Source: Lachnospiraceae bacterium (GTDB taxonomy: Bacteria; Bacillota; Clostridia; Lachnospirales; Lachnospiraceae). From it: a stretch of DNA of 14,714 nt. Below the pieces are notes generated by a model that saw only the letters and a list, made by a program, of their open reading frames with translations, made no database searches and was not told where the DNA came from. Where the stretch lies: assembly GCA_017959525.1 (NCBI GenBank), contig JAGDAL010000067.1, forward strand, positions 1 to 14,714, written 5' to 3'. Position numbers and translations under genes: made by a program. Positions 6,820 through 14,359 of this stretch are shown one piece after another (the first letter of the stretch is position 1; the number at the start of each line of letters is the position of its first letter).

Positions 6820-9396
6820 CTATCCTTCCAAAGAACGATAACGCTTCTCCCACTGCTTCTTGGCCCGCTTGTCTCCAAGCCTTGCCAATACAGCAGACAG
6901 ACCCTCTTCGCCAAGTAACTGTATCCCCTTGTGAAACCGGTTTGCGATCCGTTGGCCCTTGCTTGGGCGCATTCCACGTGCCGCATCCCTCTTGGAAATC
7001 TTCACTTGTTTACTCATCATGGCAGCGTTGAACTGTACTGTAAGAGGAAACTTGTACTCCTCATCTTGCTCCATGCTTACTATATAACCCGATTTCTCAT
7101 CCATTGCCACATTCCGGTATTTGCGGTTCACATCACTGCGTACCACCCGGCGAATGCTCACCGGAATCTTGGTACCGTTCTTATCCGTAACCGTAATGCC
7201 TACCTGCTCTGTGGCAAGGGCATAACCCATAATCAAATCTTCGGTTCCGCGGATGGTATATCCGTCCACCGCAACGTCCAATACGTCCGAAGATAAATCT
7301 TTAAGACGCGCCTGCTTTTGCTTTTTCATACCAAAAGCGCTTCGTAACCGGCGCATGCGCGCTGCATCCTGCGTCTCATAGGCACAGGTGACGCCGCAAG
7401 CGGCATCGAAATTCACCAGGGCATCATAGGTATATTCTACCATGACTTCCTTACTTCCCGGTAATAGGCCCACAGTAAAGGCCGCCGGTTCCTCTACGAA
7501 AAGATAGGTTTCCCCATCGATTTTCTTCTCATAATCACAGGAAACAAAGAGGTTCTCTCCCGTTTCATCCTGCGCTTTTACACCGGATAAAATGCCTGCA
7601 AATCCCGCCGGCTCAATACGAAGCCAACGCACCTGTGGCTCCACCGGAATCGAAAAAGCGGTTCCGGATGCGGTTGTTACCGGATGCACTTCGATCCGGT
7701 TCTGCGGAAGGAAGCCCTCGCCGCAATCCGCGTATACGTTTGCCCCAAACGGGCCGTCCTCACCGGTGACTGCCACTTCACCGACACAGCCGTCTTCCAC
7801 ATACAGCGGCTTATGGCCGCCATAGATATAGTCCTGGAAATGCTCCTCCATCTGGTGATACAAATCCAGCTCCCGTTCCTCAAATCCGAAGTGTCGATAG
7901 ACCTCTTCGCCTAAGAGCTCCATGCGCTTTGGCTTCGCATGCAGATAGTAGAACAGGCAACGGAACATCAGGAAGCGGAACGGAATCGGGAAGCGGAAGC
8001 TCCACTCGTAATCAATGATCCACCACTTGTTATTATCACAGATGACGTTAGCAAAAATCAAATCCACATCTGTTACGGACAAAGTGACGTCCGCTAAATT
8101 CGGCCAACGAATCTCTCCCAAGAAAATCTCCGTAAACTCCGGCATCAGGTAGAACTCTTTGGTTGCCCCGCGGGACAATTCCTCGAAGAAGTTCTCCATC
8201 AAAGCATAGGCCTTATCAATGGCTCCACTGAACAGATAGCCATCCAACATATGCTCTAAGGATTCGCCCGGCGCATAGTCAAATACCACCTGGGTGGCAT
8301 CTTGTGTACTATGGCACATGCACGGATAGAACTTGGTATTGGCCAGGGCACCGGAGAGGTCCCGCTGCAAGGCCAAAATATTCTGGATATGGTCTACCCC
8401 TTCCGGCAAGAAGGCACGCTTGCGAACAAAGCGCGGTGCCTCGACCGGTTCATATACTTCCGTACTAATGGCAAAGGCACTCTTCCTGCGGGTCGAGTAC
8501 TTCACATAGGATGCCAAATCACTGCAGTCTGCCTCCCTGGGCTGTAAGATGCACAGATACGTATTGGCAAACTCCCGGAACAAGCCTTCCTGCAATGCGG
8601 TCATAAAGGCGCCATCCTCATGGAACAGGCGGTTGCCGCCATTTTTTACCATAGCATCATGGAAGAAATCTTCTCCGTCCGGCATGTGACGCTCGGAATA
8701 AATATGCTCCGTAAAAATCGCATCCGGAACCGGATAATAAAAGCTCGCCCCAAGGCCTGCATCCGCAAACACCTGCTGCAATTCCTTGTAAGTAAAGCGG
8801 GTTTGGCCATCCTCGCCGTAATCTCCAACAAACTCCCCATAAGGAGTGCGCTCCTGGTTGGTGGAAGAAAAATACTTCATGCCCATGCGGTTATCATTTA
8901 CAAACAGGATGCGACCCTGCTCGGATAGATAGGAGCCAAGGCGCTGTAACAGGCCGGAGAGTGCTTCCTTGGAAGAAGTGTTCTTGGAAGCTTTGGCCAA
9001 TCGGCGCACGGTTCCACTCATCATACCTTCTTCCAAAAGGATCCAGTCGTAGTGCTCCTCACAGGAAGCAAGGAATGCTTCTCCGTCGGTTGACACCGAT
9101 AAACGCTCCTCATTGGACAGGCGCTCAAGAATCACCGCGGCAGATGCCGTATCCGCTTCGATGACATCTACAGTCGCACCGCTTCGCAGCAGCTCTACGG
9201 TCAGTGTTCCCACACCGGCCCCCACCTGCAGTACGCGCTTATTAGAAAAAGGAATCCAATGAATCAGATTCTTGCGCTCCGGCAACAGTTCCAACAACAG
9301 CTTGCGATTGCCCGTTGCACGCAGCTGTTCTTCTGTATACCCCTCATTATGCAATTTCAGAAACTCCAAAACCTCTTCTTGGAAACTTCCTGACAT
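6820..9396 (-). CDS. Methyltransferase / kinase-like chain-end modifying protein (WbdD-like, with beta-rich C-terminus)
   Basis: An 858-residue multidomain protein. Residues 1-230 form a class I SAM methyltransferase: motif I VLQVGAGVGTL (55-65), the acidic motif II VIEAD (78-82) and WILLEE (118-123). Residues about 300-525 look like a protein-kinase/APH-like phosphotransferase: FVRKR (323-327, candidate ATP-binding Lys326), FDYAPGESL (372-380), TDVDLIFANVI (442-452, candidate catalytic Asp443 or Asp445 and Asn450) and WWIIDYEW (458-465, metal Asp462). Residues about 535-650 are beta-rich, with YADCGEGF (555-562) and WLRIEPAGF (591-599), resembling modules attached to rhamnosyltransferases. 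Residues about 700-800 form a second module, with DGYTIRGT (711-718) and RSDVNRKY (753-760). The tail is basic. The methyltransferase-kinase order matches E. coli WbdD, which caps O-antigen chains; capping here is inferred. GAGAGGG-type ribosome site, start 9396, 3 bases after the preceding stop. It could instead methylate or phosphorylate internal sugars. Confidence 0.8.
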   Translation of the reverse strand: MSGSFQEEVLEFLKLHNEGYTEEQLRATGNRKLLLELLPERKNLIHWIPFSNKRVLQVGAGVGTLTVELLRSGATVDVIEADTASAAVILERLSNEERLSVSTDGEAFLASCEEHYDWILLEEGMMSGTVRRLAKASKNTSSKEALSGLLQRLGSYLSEQGRILFVNDNRMGMKYFSSTNQERTPYGEFVGDYGEDGQTRFTYKELQQVFADAGLGASFYYPVPDAIFTEHIYSERHMPDGEDFFHDAMVKNGGNRLFHEDGAFMTALQEGLFREFANTYLCILQPREADCSDLASYVKYSTRRKSAFAISTEVYEPVEAPRFVRKRAFLPEGVDHIQNILALQRDLSGALANTKFYPCMCHSTQDATQVVFDYAPGESLEHMLDGYLFSGAIDKAYALMENFFEELSRGATKEFYLMPEFTEIFLGEIRWPNLADVTLSVTDVDLIFANVICDNNKWWIIDYEWSFRFPIPFRFLMFRCLFYYLHAKPKRMELLGEEVYRHFGFEERELDLYHQMEEHFQDYIYGGHKPLYVEDGCVGEVAVTGEDGPFGANVYADCGEGFLPQNRIEVHPVTTASGTAFSIPVEPQVRWLRIEPAGFAGILSGVKAQDETGENLFVSCDYEKKIDGETYLFVEEPAAFTVGLLPGSKEVMVEYTYDALVNFDAACGVTCAYETQDAARMRRLRSAFGMKKQKQARLKDLSSDVLDVAVDGYTIRGTEDLIMGYALATEQVGITVTDKNGTKIPVSIRRVVRSDVNRKYRNVAMDEKSGYIVSMEQDEEYKFPLTVQFNAAMMSKQVKISKRDAARGMRPSKGQRIANRFHKGIQLLGEEGLSAVLARLGDKRAKKQWEKRYRSLEG

Positions 9397-9399
9397 ATG

Positions 9400-10620
9400 T
9401 TACCCTCTCTTTGCCCGGTCCTCTTCGATAGAATCCCGCATGAAGGTACATACGGTCTCCATCTCTTCTTTCCAGGTAATACCGTCTGCGTATTCCTTAC
9501 CGTAGGCACGCAGCGGTTCCAATTCCTCTTTATGTCTCAAATAGTAAATCAACTTCTCGGCAATATCCCAAGGATCGTCCTCGGTCAGAATGGCATTCTT
9601 GTCATTCAACTCCCAGGTATTGTTATCGCCACCGTCGGATACAACAACCGAACCGGAAGCCATCACCTCAATCGGAAGCAAGGACATGTTGGTTGCGGAC
9701 AATACCAGGCACAAATCACACTGGCTGTAGACGTCCGACATTTTCTCCGGCGGCATGATGCCCTTATCAATGCACTTAAAGCCAAACGGATAATCGGAAA
9801 TCGGCTGTCCTGCCATGACAACTTCCAACTCCGGAATCTCCTGTGCCACCATATCTAAGGCCATGGTTCCGATCTCGAACTCACGACGTGCGGTATACGG
9901 TCTTGCATAGAAGAAAATACGCGGTGTCTCATCCTTCTTGGTGCCGAAGTGATAGCGGTTCCGCTCATAGGAGAAGCGGAAGCCTTCCGTCTCCATGCCG
10001 TACTCCTTGTGCAGCTTATCTGCCAGCCACAAGCCTGCGGTAACGCCGCGGAAGCCAAAGTGGTAGGTCTTCTCTGCCAAGTGATACAAGGAGCCCATCG
10101 GATAGAACCAAGGCTCGAAGTCCTGTACAAAATAGAACTTGCTTAAGCAGTTATGGAATCTGCGCAACACATAAGCACTCTGCCAAGAGGTGCAGACACA
10201 TCCGTCCGCATACCCCATGGTACGGAAATCCCAATAGATTTCGTTGTCTCCCAGGTCGTATCCGTAGTAATCCTTCACGGCCTGACGCAGTTCCTCGGAG
10301 GTTCCTAAATTGGAATCATCCCAGCACATATAAATCTTGTTCTTGATTCCCATCTCAGACAGATAGGAAATGGTACGGAAAATGGTGGTATGTCCGCCGG
10401 ATCCCGGTCCCATCAACGGAATCACCCAGTTCAAGGTGATCGGATCACCATTTTCTCTGGCCTTCTGATATGCTGCTTCATCAAACGGGAACTCGGTCTT
10501 TTCCATTAAACTGTCATAGTCCGGTGTTCCGCGCTTTAACTTATATTTCTTTTCCAGCACAGATCCATAGCGATTTAAGGTTTTCTCTAAAGATATGCGG
10601 ATTTTTGTTTTTAATCTCAT
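9400..10620 (-). CDS. GT4 rhamnosyltransferase, WsaF-like
   Basis: Cytoplasmic GT-B fold glycosyltransferase expected to extend the lipid-linked chain, likely with rhamnose from dTDP-rhamnose. The 406 residues show the acceptor-side glycine motif GPGSGGH (71-77), FYFVQDFEPWFYPMGS (162-177), which I recognise from WsaF of Geobacillus stearothermophilus and its relatives, IFFYARPYTARREFE (235-249) opening the C-terminal Rossmann domain, and the GT4 donor site LLPIEVMASGSVVVSDGG (314-331) with Glu318. The length is normal for the family. The start at 10620 is chosen because it overlaps the previous stop (ATGA) and has AGAGG (10632-10628) 7 bases upstream; the longer frame to 10806 runs inside the preceding gene. 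Tight coupling to both neighbours indicates one assembly line. dTDP-rhamnose genes are not in the window, so rhamnose is inferred from family resemblance. Confidence 0.9.
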   Translation of the reverse strand: MRLKTKIRISLEKTLNRYGSVLEKKYKLKRGTPDYDSLMEKTEFPFDEAAYQKARENGDPITLNWVIPLMGPGSGGHTTIFRTISYLSEMGIKNKIYMCWDDSNLGTSEELRQAVKDYYGYDLGDNEIYWDFRTMGYADGCVCTSWQSAYVLRRFHNCLSKFYFVQDFEPWFYPMGSLYHLAEKTYHFGFRGVTAGLWLADKLHKEYGMETEGFRFSYERNRYHFGTKKDETPRIFFYARPYTARREFEIGTMALDMVAQEIPELEVVMAGQPISDYPFGFKCIDKGIMPPEKMSDVYSQCDLCLVLSATNMSLLPIEVMASGSVVVSDGGDNNTWELNDKNAILTEDDPWDIAEKLIYYLRHKEELEPLRAYGKEYADGITWKEEMETVCTFMRDSIEEDRAKRG

Positions 10621-11573
10621 GCCTTGTCCTCTTTTTGGTGTGCTGCCCGATAGGCTGCACGGTATCGGATGCCGTTCCGGCGGAATGCATACAGGCACCA
10701 GCCCATACGTGCGAAGAAGGAGTAATCCTTCCTGCGCAGAATATATCCGCAATTGAACTTGGTATCTCCAAGAATCTTGTGAATCATTGCACCCCTGGTT
10801 GGGCACGGCGTATCCCCAAAGATCTTGTATACGGAAGCAAAATCGTCAAAGTAACGCTTCGGATAATCCCGCAACGGATAATCATGGGAATGATATACCA
10901 CGGCGGACGGAATGTAGGCCTTCTTGTATCCGGCTTCTAAGGCACGGGACGCCCATTCCTGGTCCTCTGCGAAGTCCACATCCGCATACGGTAACTGCTC
11001 GAACACCTCTCGTCGGATGATGGAACTGTTGTCTGAGAAAAATCCCAGCCACTGTCGATAGCCTGCATCATCTTCATACACCCTGCGATTTCCTTCATGC
11101 AAAGAGAAGATACGGTTCTCGCCGGAGACTTCTACGCCACCGTACGGATCTTCCCTGAGGAAGTTCAAAAAGTGTAATTCCAACATCTGCTGGTCCACCA
11201 GGTTGCACTCCGGATATGGAATATGCTTACCAAAGGCACCTGCTGCCTCAGGCATGGAATCCATAGCCGCAACAAAATGTTCTACCCAATTGGCATCGCT
11301 TGGCAATGCGTCCTGGGTAATGAAGCTAATATAGCGTCCGCTTCCTAAAGAGGCGCCATACGCTCTGGTCTTCCCGTGACCAAACTCCTGTGGCGGAATC
11401 TCATATACCAAAAAACCTGCATCCTTCGCCACTGCCACGCTATCATCCGAGGAACCGGAATCTACCACGATGACTTCGTATTCGTACGTGGTCTTTTGTT
11501 CCTGTAAGGCCTTGCAGACCTGGTGAAATCTCTCTCCACCGTTCTTCACGGGGATTACGATGCTTAAGTCCAT
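10617..11573 (-). CDS. GT2 rhamnosyltransferase-type glycosyltransferase
   Basis: Single-domain GT2 enzyme, 318 residues, with the full catalytic set. It opens with SIVIPVKNGGERF (4-16), followed by VIVVDSGSSDDS (34-45). FGHGKTRAYGA (64-74) and ITQDALP (85-91), where the metal-site DxD is replaced by the TQDA form, are typical of RfbF-like rhamnosyltransferases. FAEDQEWASRAL (201-212) supplies the candidate catalytic base, and HSHDYPLRDYPKRYFDDF (228-245) follows. There is no signal or membrane segment, so it acts in the cytoplasm, probably adding rhamnose to the growing lipid-linked chain. The start at 11573 uses GAGGTG about 8 bases upstream, and the gene overlaps the preceding one by 10 bases, suggesting translational coupling. 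It is the most conventional transferase of the cluster. Donor and linkage are not determined. Confidence 0.92.
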   Translation of the reverse strand: MDLSIVIPVKNGGERFHQVCKALQEQKTTYEYEVIVVDSGSSDDSVAVAKDAGFLVYEIPPQEFGHGKTRAYGASLGSGRYISFITQDALPSDANWVEHFVAAMDSMPEAAGAFGKHIPYPECNLVDQQMLELHFLNFLREDPYGGVEVSGENRIFSLHEGNRRVYEDDAGYRQWLGFFSDNSSIIRREVFEQLPYADVDFAEDQEWASRALEAGYKKAYIPSAVVYHSHDYPLRDYPKRYFDDFASVYKIFGDTPCPTRGAMIHKILGDTKFNCGYILRRKDYSFFARMGWCLYAFRRNGIRYRAAYRAAHQKEDKA

Positions 11574-13027
11574 AGCTGCTTCACCTCAAAATTATCGTTG
11601 TCATAAGACAGATGCACGTTGTAGCTTGGGTCTCCCTGGCGAAGCTGGTGGAACCATCTGCGCTGGAAGGTCATGCTCTCCCGATTGAATCGCTCCAATT
11701 TCTCGGCATTCTGCTCATCTCTACCGCGGCTCTTGGATTCGTAGTGCGTCAACACCACCTGTGGGGTCAGCACAATGCGATAGCCTGCATCCCGGATTTT
11801 CATGCACAGATCCGTATCATTGAAGGCTACCTTCATATCTTCGTCGAATCCACCTACCTGGTAGAAGACGTCCTTGGGTACCATCATGCAGGCTGCGGTG
11901 ACTGCGCCCACATTCTGTGGCAACTCCAAACGTCTTAAGTATCCCTTGGAGGCTGCCGGCCATCCGATATAACCATGTCCGGCCACACCGCGGATACCTA
12001 CGGTCACACCACCGTGCTGAATGGTCTCATCCGGATAATAAAGCTTGGCACCAACGGCACCAACACCTTCCCGCTGTACGTAAGACACCATCTCGTCCAG
12101 CCAATCGGCGGAACGCACGGTCGTATCGTTGTTCAAGAATAACAGGATGTCTCCCTGACAGGACTTCACCCCGTAATTGTTAATGTAAGAATAATTCCAG
12201 TCCGTCACACAGGTCACCACGCGTACCGGATCCTGCAAGGATTCATAGTATGCGAAGGTTGCCTCTTCGGTACTGTTATTCTCGATGATAACCACCTCGT
12301 AATTCGGATAGGCGGTCAGTTCCAAAATGGAATCCAGACAGCTCTTTAAGGTCTCGACCTGATCCTTGTTCGGAATCACGATGCTAACCAAAGGCTTTGT
12401 TTCCTTTGGTGCCAGAAGCTGCTTCTTATGGAACGCAACCATATGCGCCTGGGTGGATAACACCCGGTCCACATGCAAGATGTCGTCCTCTTCCAAGGCA
12501 GTGTTTCGAAGGGCCTCTCGAATGGCTTCTTCCGTATCCAATGCACGCTCCTTGGCCCAGTCGCTTCTTACACAGATGCTGCCACCGAAGTAATCCAAGA
12601 CTTCCGCTGTCTCCAAGCCATAATCCGGGAAAAAGCAACTGTGACAGGCACCCACACCGGGAAGATTGGTCTCCCACAGGATTTCCTTGTCCTCTGCAGA
12701 TAGCTCACCGGTTACTGCCAGGTCCGTATAGACCACCGCCGGACGATGCTTTCGCTCTGCAATACGAATACTGCAGGCTGCCATGAAATCCGAAGCAAGG
12801 GTTGCATCCTCCGGTTGAAGAATCCAATACTCCGCTTCTTCTCCTACCTTACCGAAAGAGATGGGATGCTTTTTGGCCAATTTCCACAGGTGATCCCTCT
12901 CCAACGCATTTAAAGAAAAGCATGAGAAAGGAAGCTCCTTCTCCAGCCGACGTTGGTCATAATAGAAGAGGGTGCGGCGTAGTCCGAATCGTTTTAAAAA
13001 GCTTGCTGCCGTTCTTACCTTACTCAT
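11564..13027 (-). CDS. GT2 glycosyltransferase with degenerate first domain and intact second domain
   Basis: A 487-residue protein with two GT2-derived regions. Residues about 66-200 match only the back part of a GT2 domain: VVYTDLAVTG (98-107), FFPDYGLETAEVLDYFGG (132-149), CVRSDW (152-157) and ILHVDRVL (183-190). The nucleotide-binding front part is absent and the usual metal site reads LQPED (70-74). Residues 211-455 form a complete GT2 domain: PLVSIVIPNKDQ (212-223), YEVVIIENNS (243-252), LLFLNNDTTV (295-304) with the metal Asp301, NVGAVTAACMMV (372-383), GGFDEDMKVAFNDTDLCMKI (392-411) and THYESKSRG (427-435). The second half resembles O-antigen and rhamnan transferases. The start at 13027 is preferred over an ATG two codons earlier because AGGA lies 7 bases before it. 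It sits between the ABC ATPase and the rhamnosyltransferase gene. The donor is unknown. Confidence 0.88.
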   Translation of the reverse strand: MSKVRTAASFLKRFGLRRTLFYYDQRRLEKELPFSCFSLNALERDHLWKLAKKHPISFGKVGEEAEYWILQPEDATLASDFMAACSIRIAERKHRPAVVYTDLAVTGELSAEDKEILWETNLPGVGACHSCFFPDYGLETAEVLDYFGGSICVRSDWAKERALDTEEAIREALRNTALEEDDILHVDRVLSTQAHMVAFHKKQLLAPKETKPLVSIVIPNKDQVETLKSCLDSILELTAYPNYEVVIIENNSTEEATFAYYESLQDPVRVVTCVTDWNYSYINNYGVKSCQGDILLFLNNDTTVRSADWLDEMVSYVQREGVGAVGAKLYYPDETIQHGGVTVGIRGVAGHGYIGWPAASKGYLRRLELPQNVGAVTAACMMVPKDVFYQVGGFDEDMKVAFNDTDLCMKIRDAGYRIVLTPQVVLTHYESKSRGRDEQNAEKLERFNRESMTFQRRWFHQLRQGDPSYNVHLSYDNDNFEVKQLWT

Positions 13028-13034
13028 GCTCATA

Positions 13035-13038
13035 TCCT
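13035..13038 (-). promoter_or_regulatory. Ribosome binding site choosing the second of two close ATGs
   Basis: The minus strand reads AGGA at 13038-13035. It is 7 bases from the ATG at 13027 but only 1 base from the in-frame ATG at 13033, so 13027 is the likelier start. The two starts differ by two residues. Confidence 0.6.
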
Positions 13039-13041
13039 ATT

Positions 13042-14346
13042 TTATACTTTTGTTACTGTTGTGGTGGAGTTCATATCGTAGTAACCCACCGTGTCTTTGT
13101 CAGAAACCACCGTCAGATTAATCACATCATACAAACGATGGAATACACGGAACTCGCCGTACTCATATCCGGTACAGCTAATGGACAGCAAATACTCGCC
13201 GCCCTGGAGATTCATCTCCTGCTCAAAGGTTGCCACGTACACATCCCCCTGAGATACTTCGCCTACATCCTGCTTCTCATACATGGTGTTGGTACCGGTA
13301 ATGGCCACGCCCATGGTGTTCTTAATGGTGTAGGTAAAGATTGGGTCATAGACCTGCTTATCAAACAGAACCTTGGACTTAATCTTGAAGCGACTGCCCT
13401 TCATCAAGGTGGTAGTCAGCATTCCCTTCTCATCCTCTACGGCAAAATCAATAATGTGTGCCGTACCGTCACCGTACTCGTTGACTTCCGGATTGATGGT
13501 AAAGTGACTCATCCAGGAATCCTCGCTATGCTCCTGCCCGGTCAGGTTCTGATCGCTGGTGGAGCTGTGAACGCTCTCGGTTCCTTCCTTGATAGCTTTG
13601 GTGTCTGCCTGATTAACCAGGACCTTCTTATACAGATCAATCATGTCCTTCGGAGATCCCTCTGCCAACATGCTACCTTTGTTTAAAAGAATGGCATGAT
13701 CACAGTAGCGGGAAATCGCACTCAAGTCATGACTGACAAACAAAATGGTCTTGCCCTGCTTCTTGAAGTCATCGAACTTCTTGTAGCACTTGGCCTGGAA
13801 AAAGGCATCACCGACGGATAAGGCCTCATCAACGATGAGGATCTCCGGATCGATGTTGATGGCCACAGCAAATGCCAGGCGGACAAACATACCACTGGAA
13901 TAGGTCTTCACCGGCTGATGCACAAACTCTCCGATATCCGCAAAAGATAGGATATCGTCCATCTTGGCATCAATCTCACTCTTAGAAAATCCCATCATGG
14001 TTCCGTTCAAGTAGATGTTCTCGATACCGGTGTATTCCTGGTTGAAGCCGGCGCCAAGCTCTAAGAGTGCGGAGATACGTCCGTCGATCTCCACTTCACC
14101 CTCAGTCGGGCTTAAGACTCCGGTAATAATTTTAAGAATCGTGGACTTGCCGGCACCGTTGGTTCCGATGATTCCGACACACTCACCACGATGAATATCA
14201 AAGCTCATATTCTGCAGCGCATGGTGCTCTCGATATACCTTCTTGCGGGACAAGCCCAAGGCATCGATCACACGGTCCGCATTGCGGTTATAGAGCTTAT
14301 ATATTTTACTCACGTTCTTCACGCGAATTGCACAATTCTCTGCCAT
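13042..14346 (-). CDS. wzt: Polysaccharide ABC exporter ATPase with C-terminal Wzt_C-like domain
   Basis: Drives export of a finished lipid-linked polysaccharide across the membrane together with the permease encoded just upstream. The N-terminal ATPase (about 5-245) has Walker A GTNGAGKST (61-69), Q-loop region GAGFNQEYTG (98-107), signature YSSGMFVRLAFA (149-160), Walker B ILIVDEAL (169-176) and the switch His206 in FVSHD. A polar Ser/Thr-rich linker (about 248-278) leads to a beta-rich domain (about 283-415), with HIIDFAVEDEKG (297-308) and GEYLLSISCTGYEYG (383-397), in the position and size of the Wzt C-terminal carbohydrate-binding domain. At 434 residues it is close to the E. coli O9a Wzt and longer than teichoic-acid TagH-type ATPases without such a domain. 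The start at 14346 has AGGAG 7 bases upstream; 13 bases separate it from the permease stop. The C-terminal domain implies recognition of a modified chain end, which fits the methyltransferase/kinase gene in the same block. Confidence 0.93.
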   Translation of the reverse strand: MAENCAIRVKNVSKIYKLYNRNADRVIDALGLSRKKVYREHHALQNMSFDIHRGECVGIIGTNGAGKSTILKIITGVLSPTEGEVEIDGRISALLELGAGFNQEYTGIENIYLNGTMMGFSKSEIDAKMDDILSFADIGEFVHQPVKTYSSGMFVRLAFAVAINIDPEILIVDEALSVGDAFFQAKCYKKFDDFKKQGKTILFVSHDLSAISRYCDHAILLNKGSMLAEGSPKDMIDLYKKVLVNQADTKAIKEGTESVHSSTSDQNLTGQEHSEDSWMSHFTINPEVNEYGDGTAHIIDFAVEDEKGMLTTTLMKGSRFKIKSKVLFDKQVYDPIFTYTIKNTMGVAITGTNTMYEKQDVGEVSQGDVYVATFEQEMNLQGGEYLLSISCTGYEYGEFRVFHRLYDVINLTVVSDKDTVGYYDMNSTTTVTKV

Positions 14347-14359
14347 ATCTCGCTCCTAA

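Noticed and set aside
6802..6820. Hairpin after the methyltransferase/kinase gene considered as a terminator
   Set aside because: The stem has a 2-base bulge, only three solid inner pairs and no T-run; at most it weakly affects readthrough.
10621..10806. Upstream extension of the GT4 gene by 62 codons
   Set aside because: The extension lies wholly inside the preceding GT2 gene, while the ATG at 10620 gives the usual ATGA stop-start overlap and a ribosome site.
12802..13686. Long plus-strand open frame of 294 codons across the ABC ATPase and GT2 genes
   Set aside because: It lies antisense to two clear genes with full motifs, crosses their junction, has no convincing ribosome site and its translation shows no recognisable domain.
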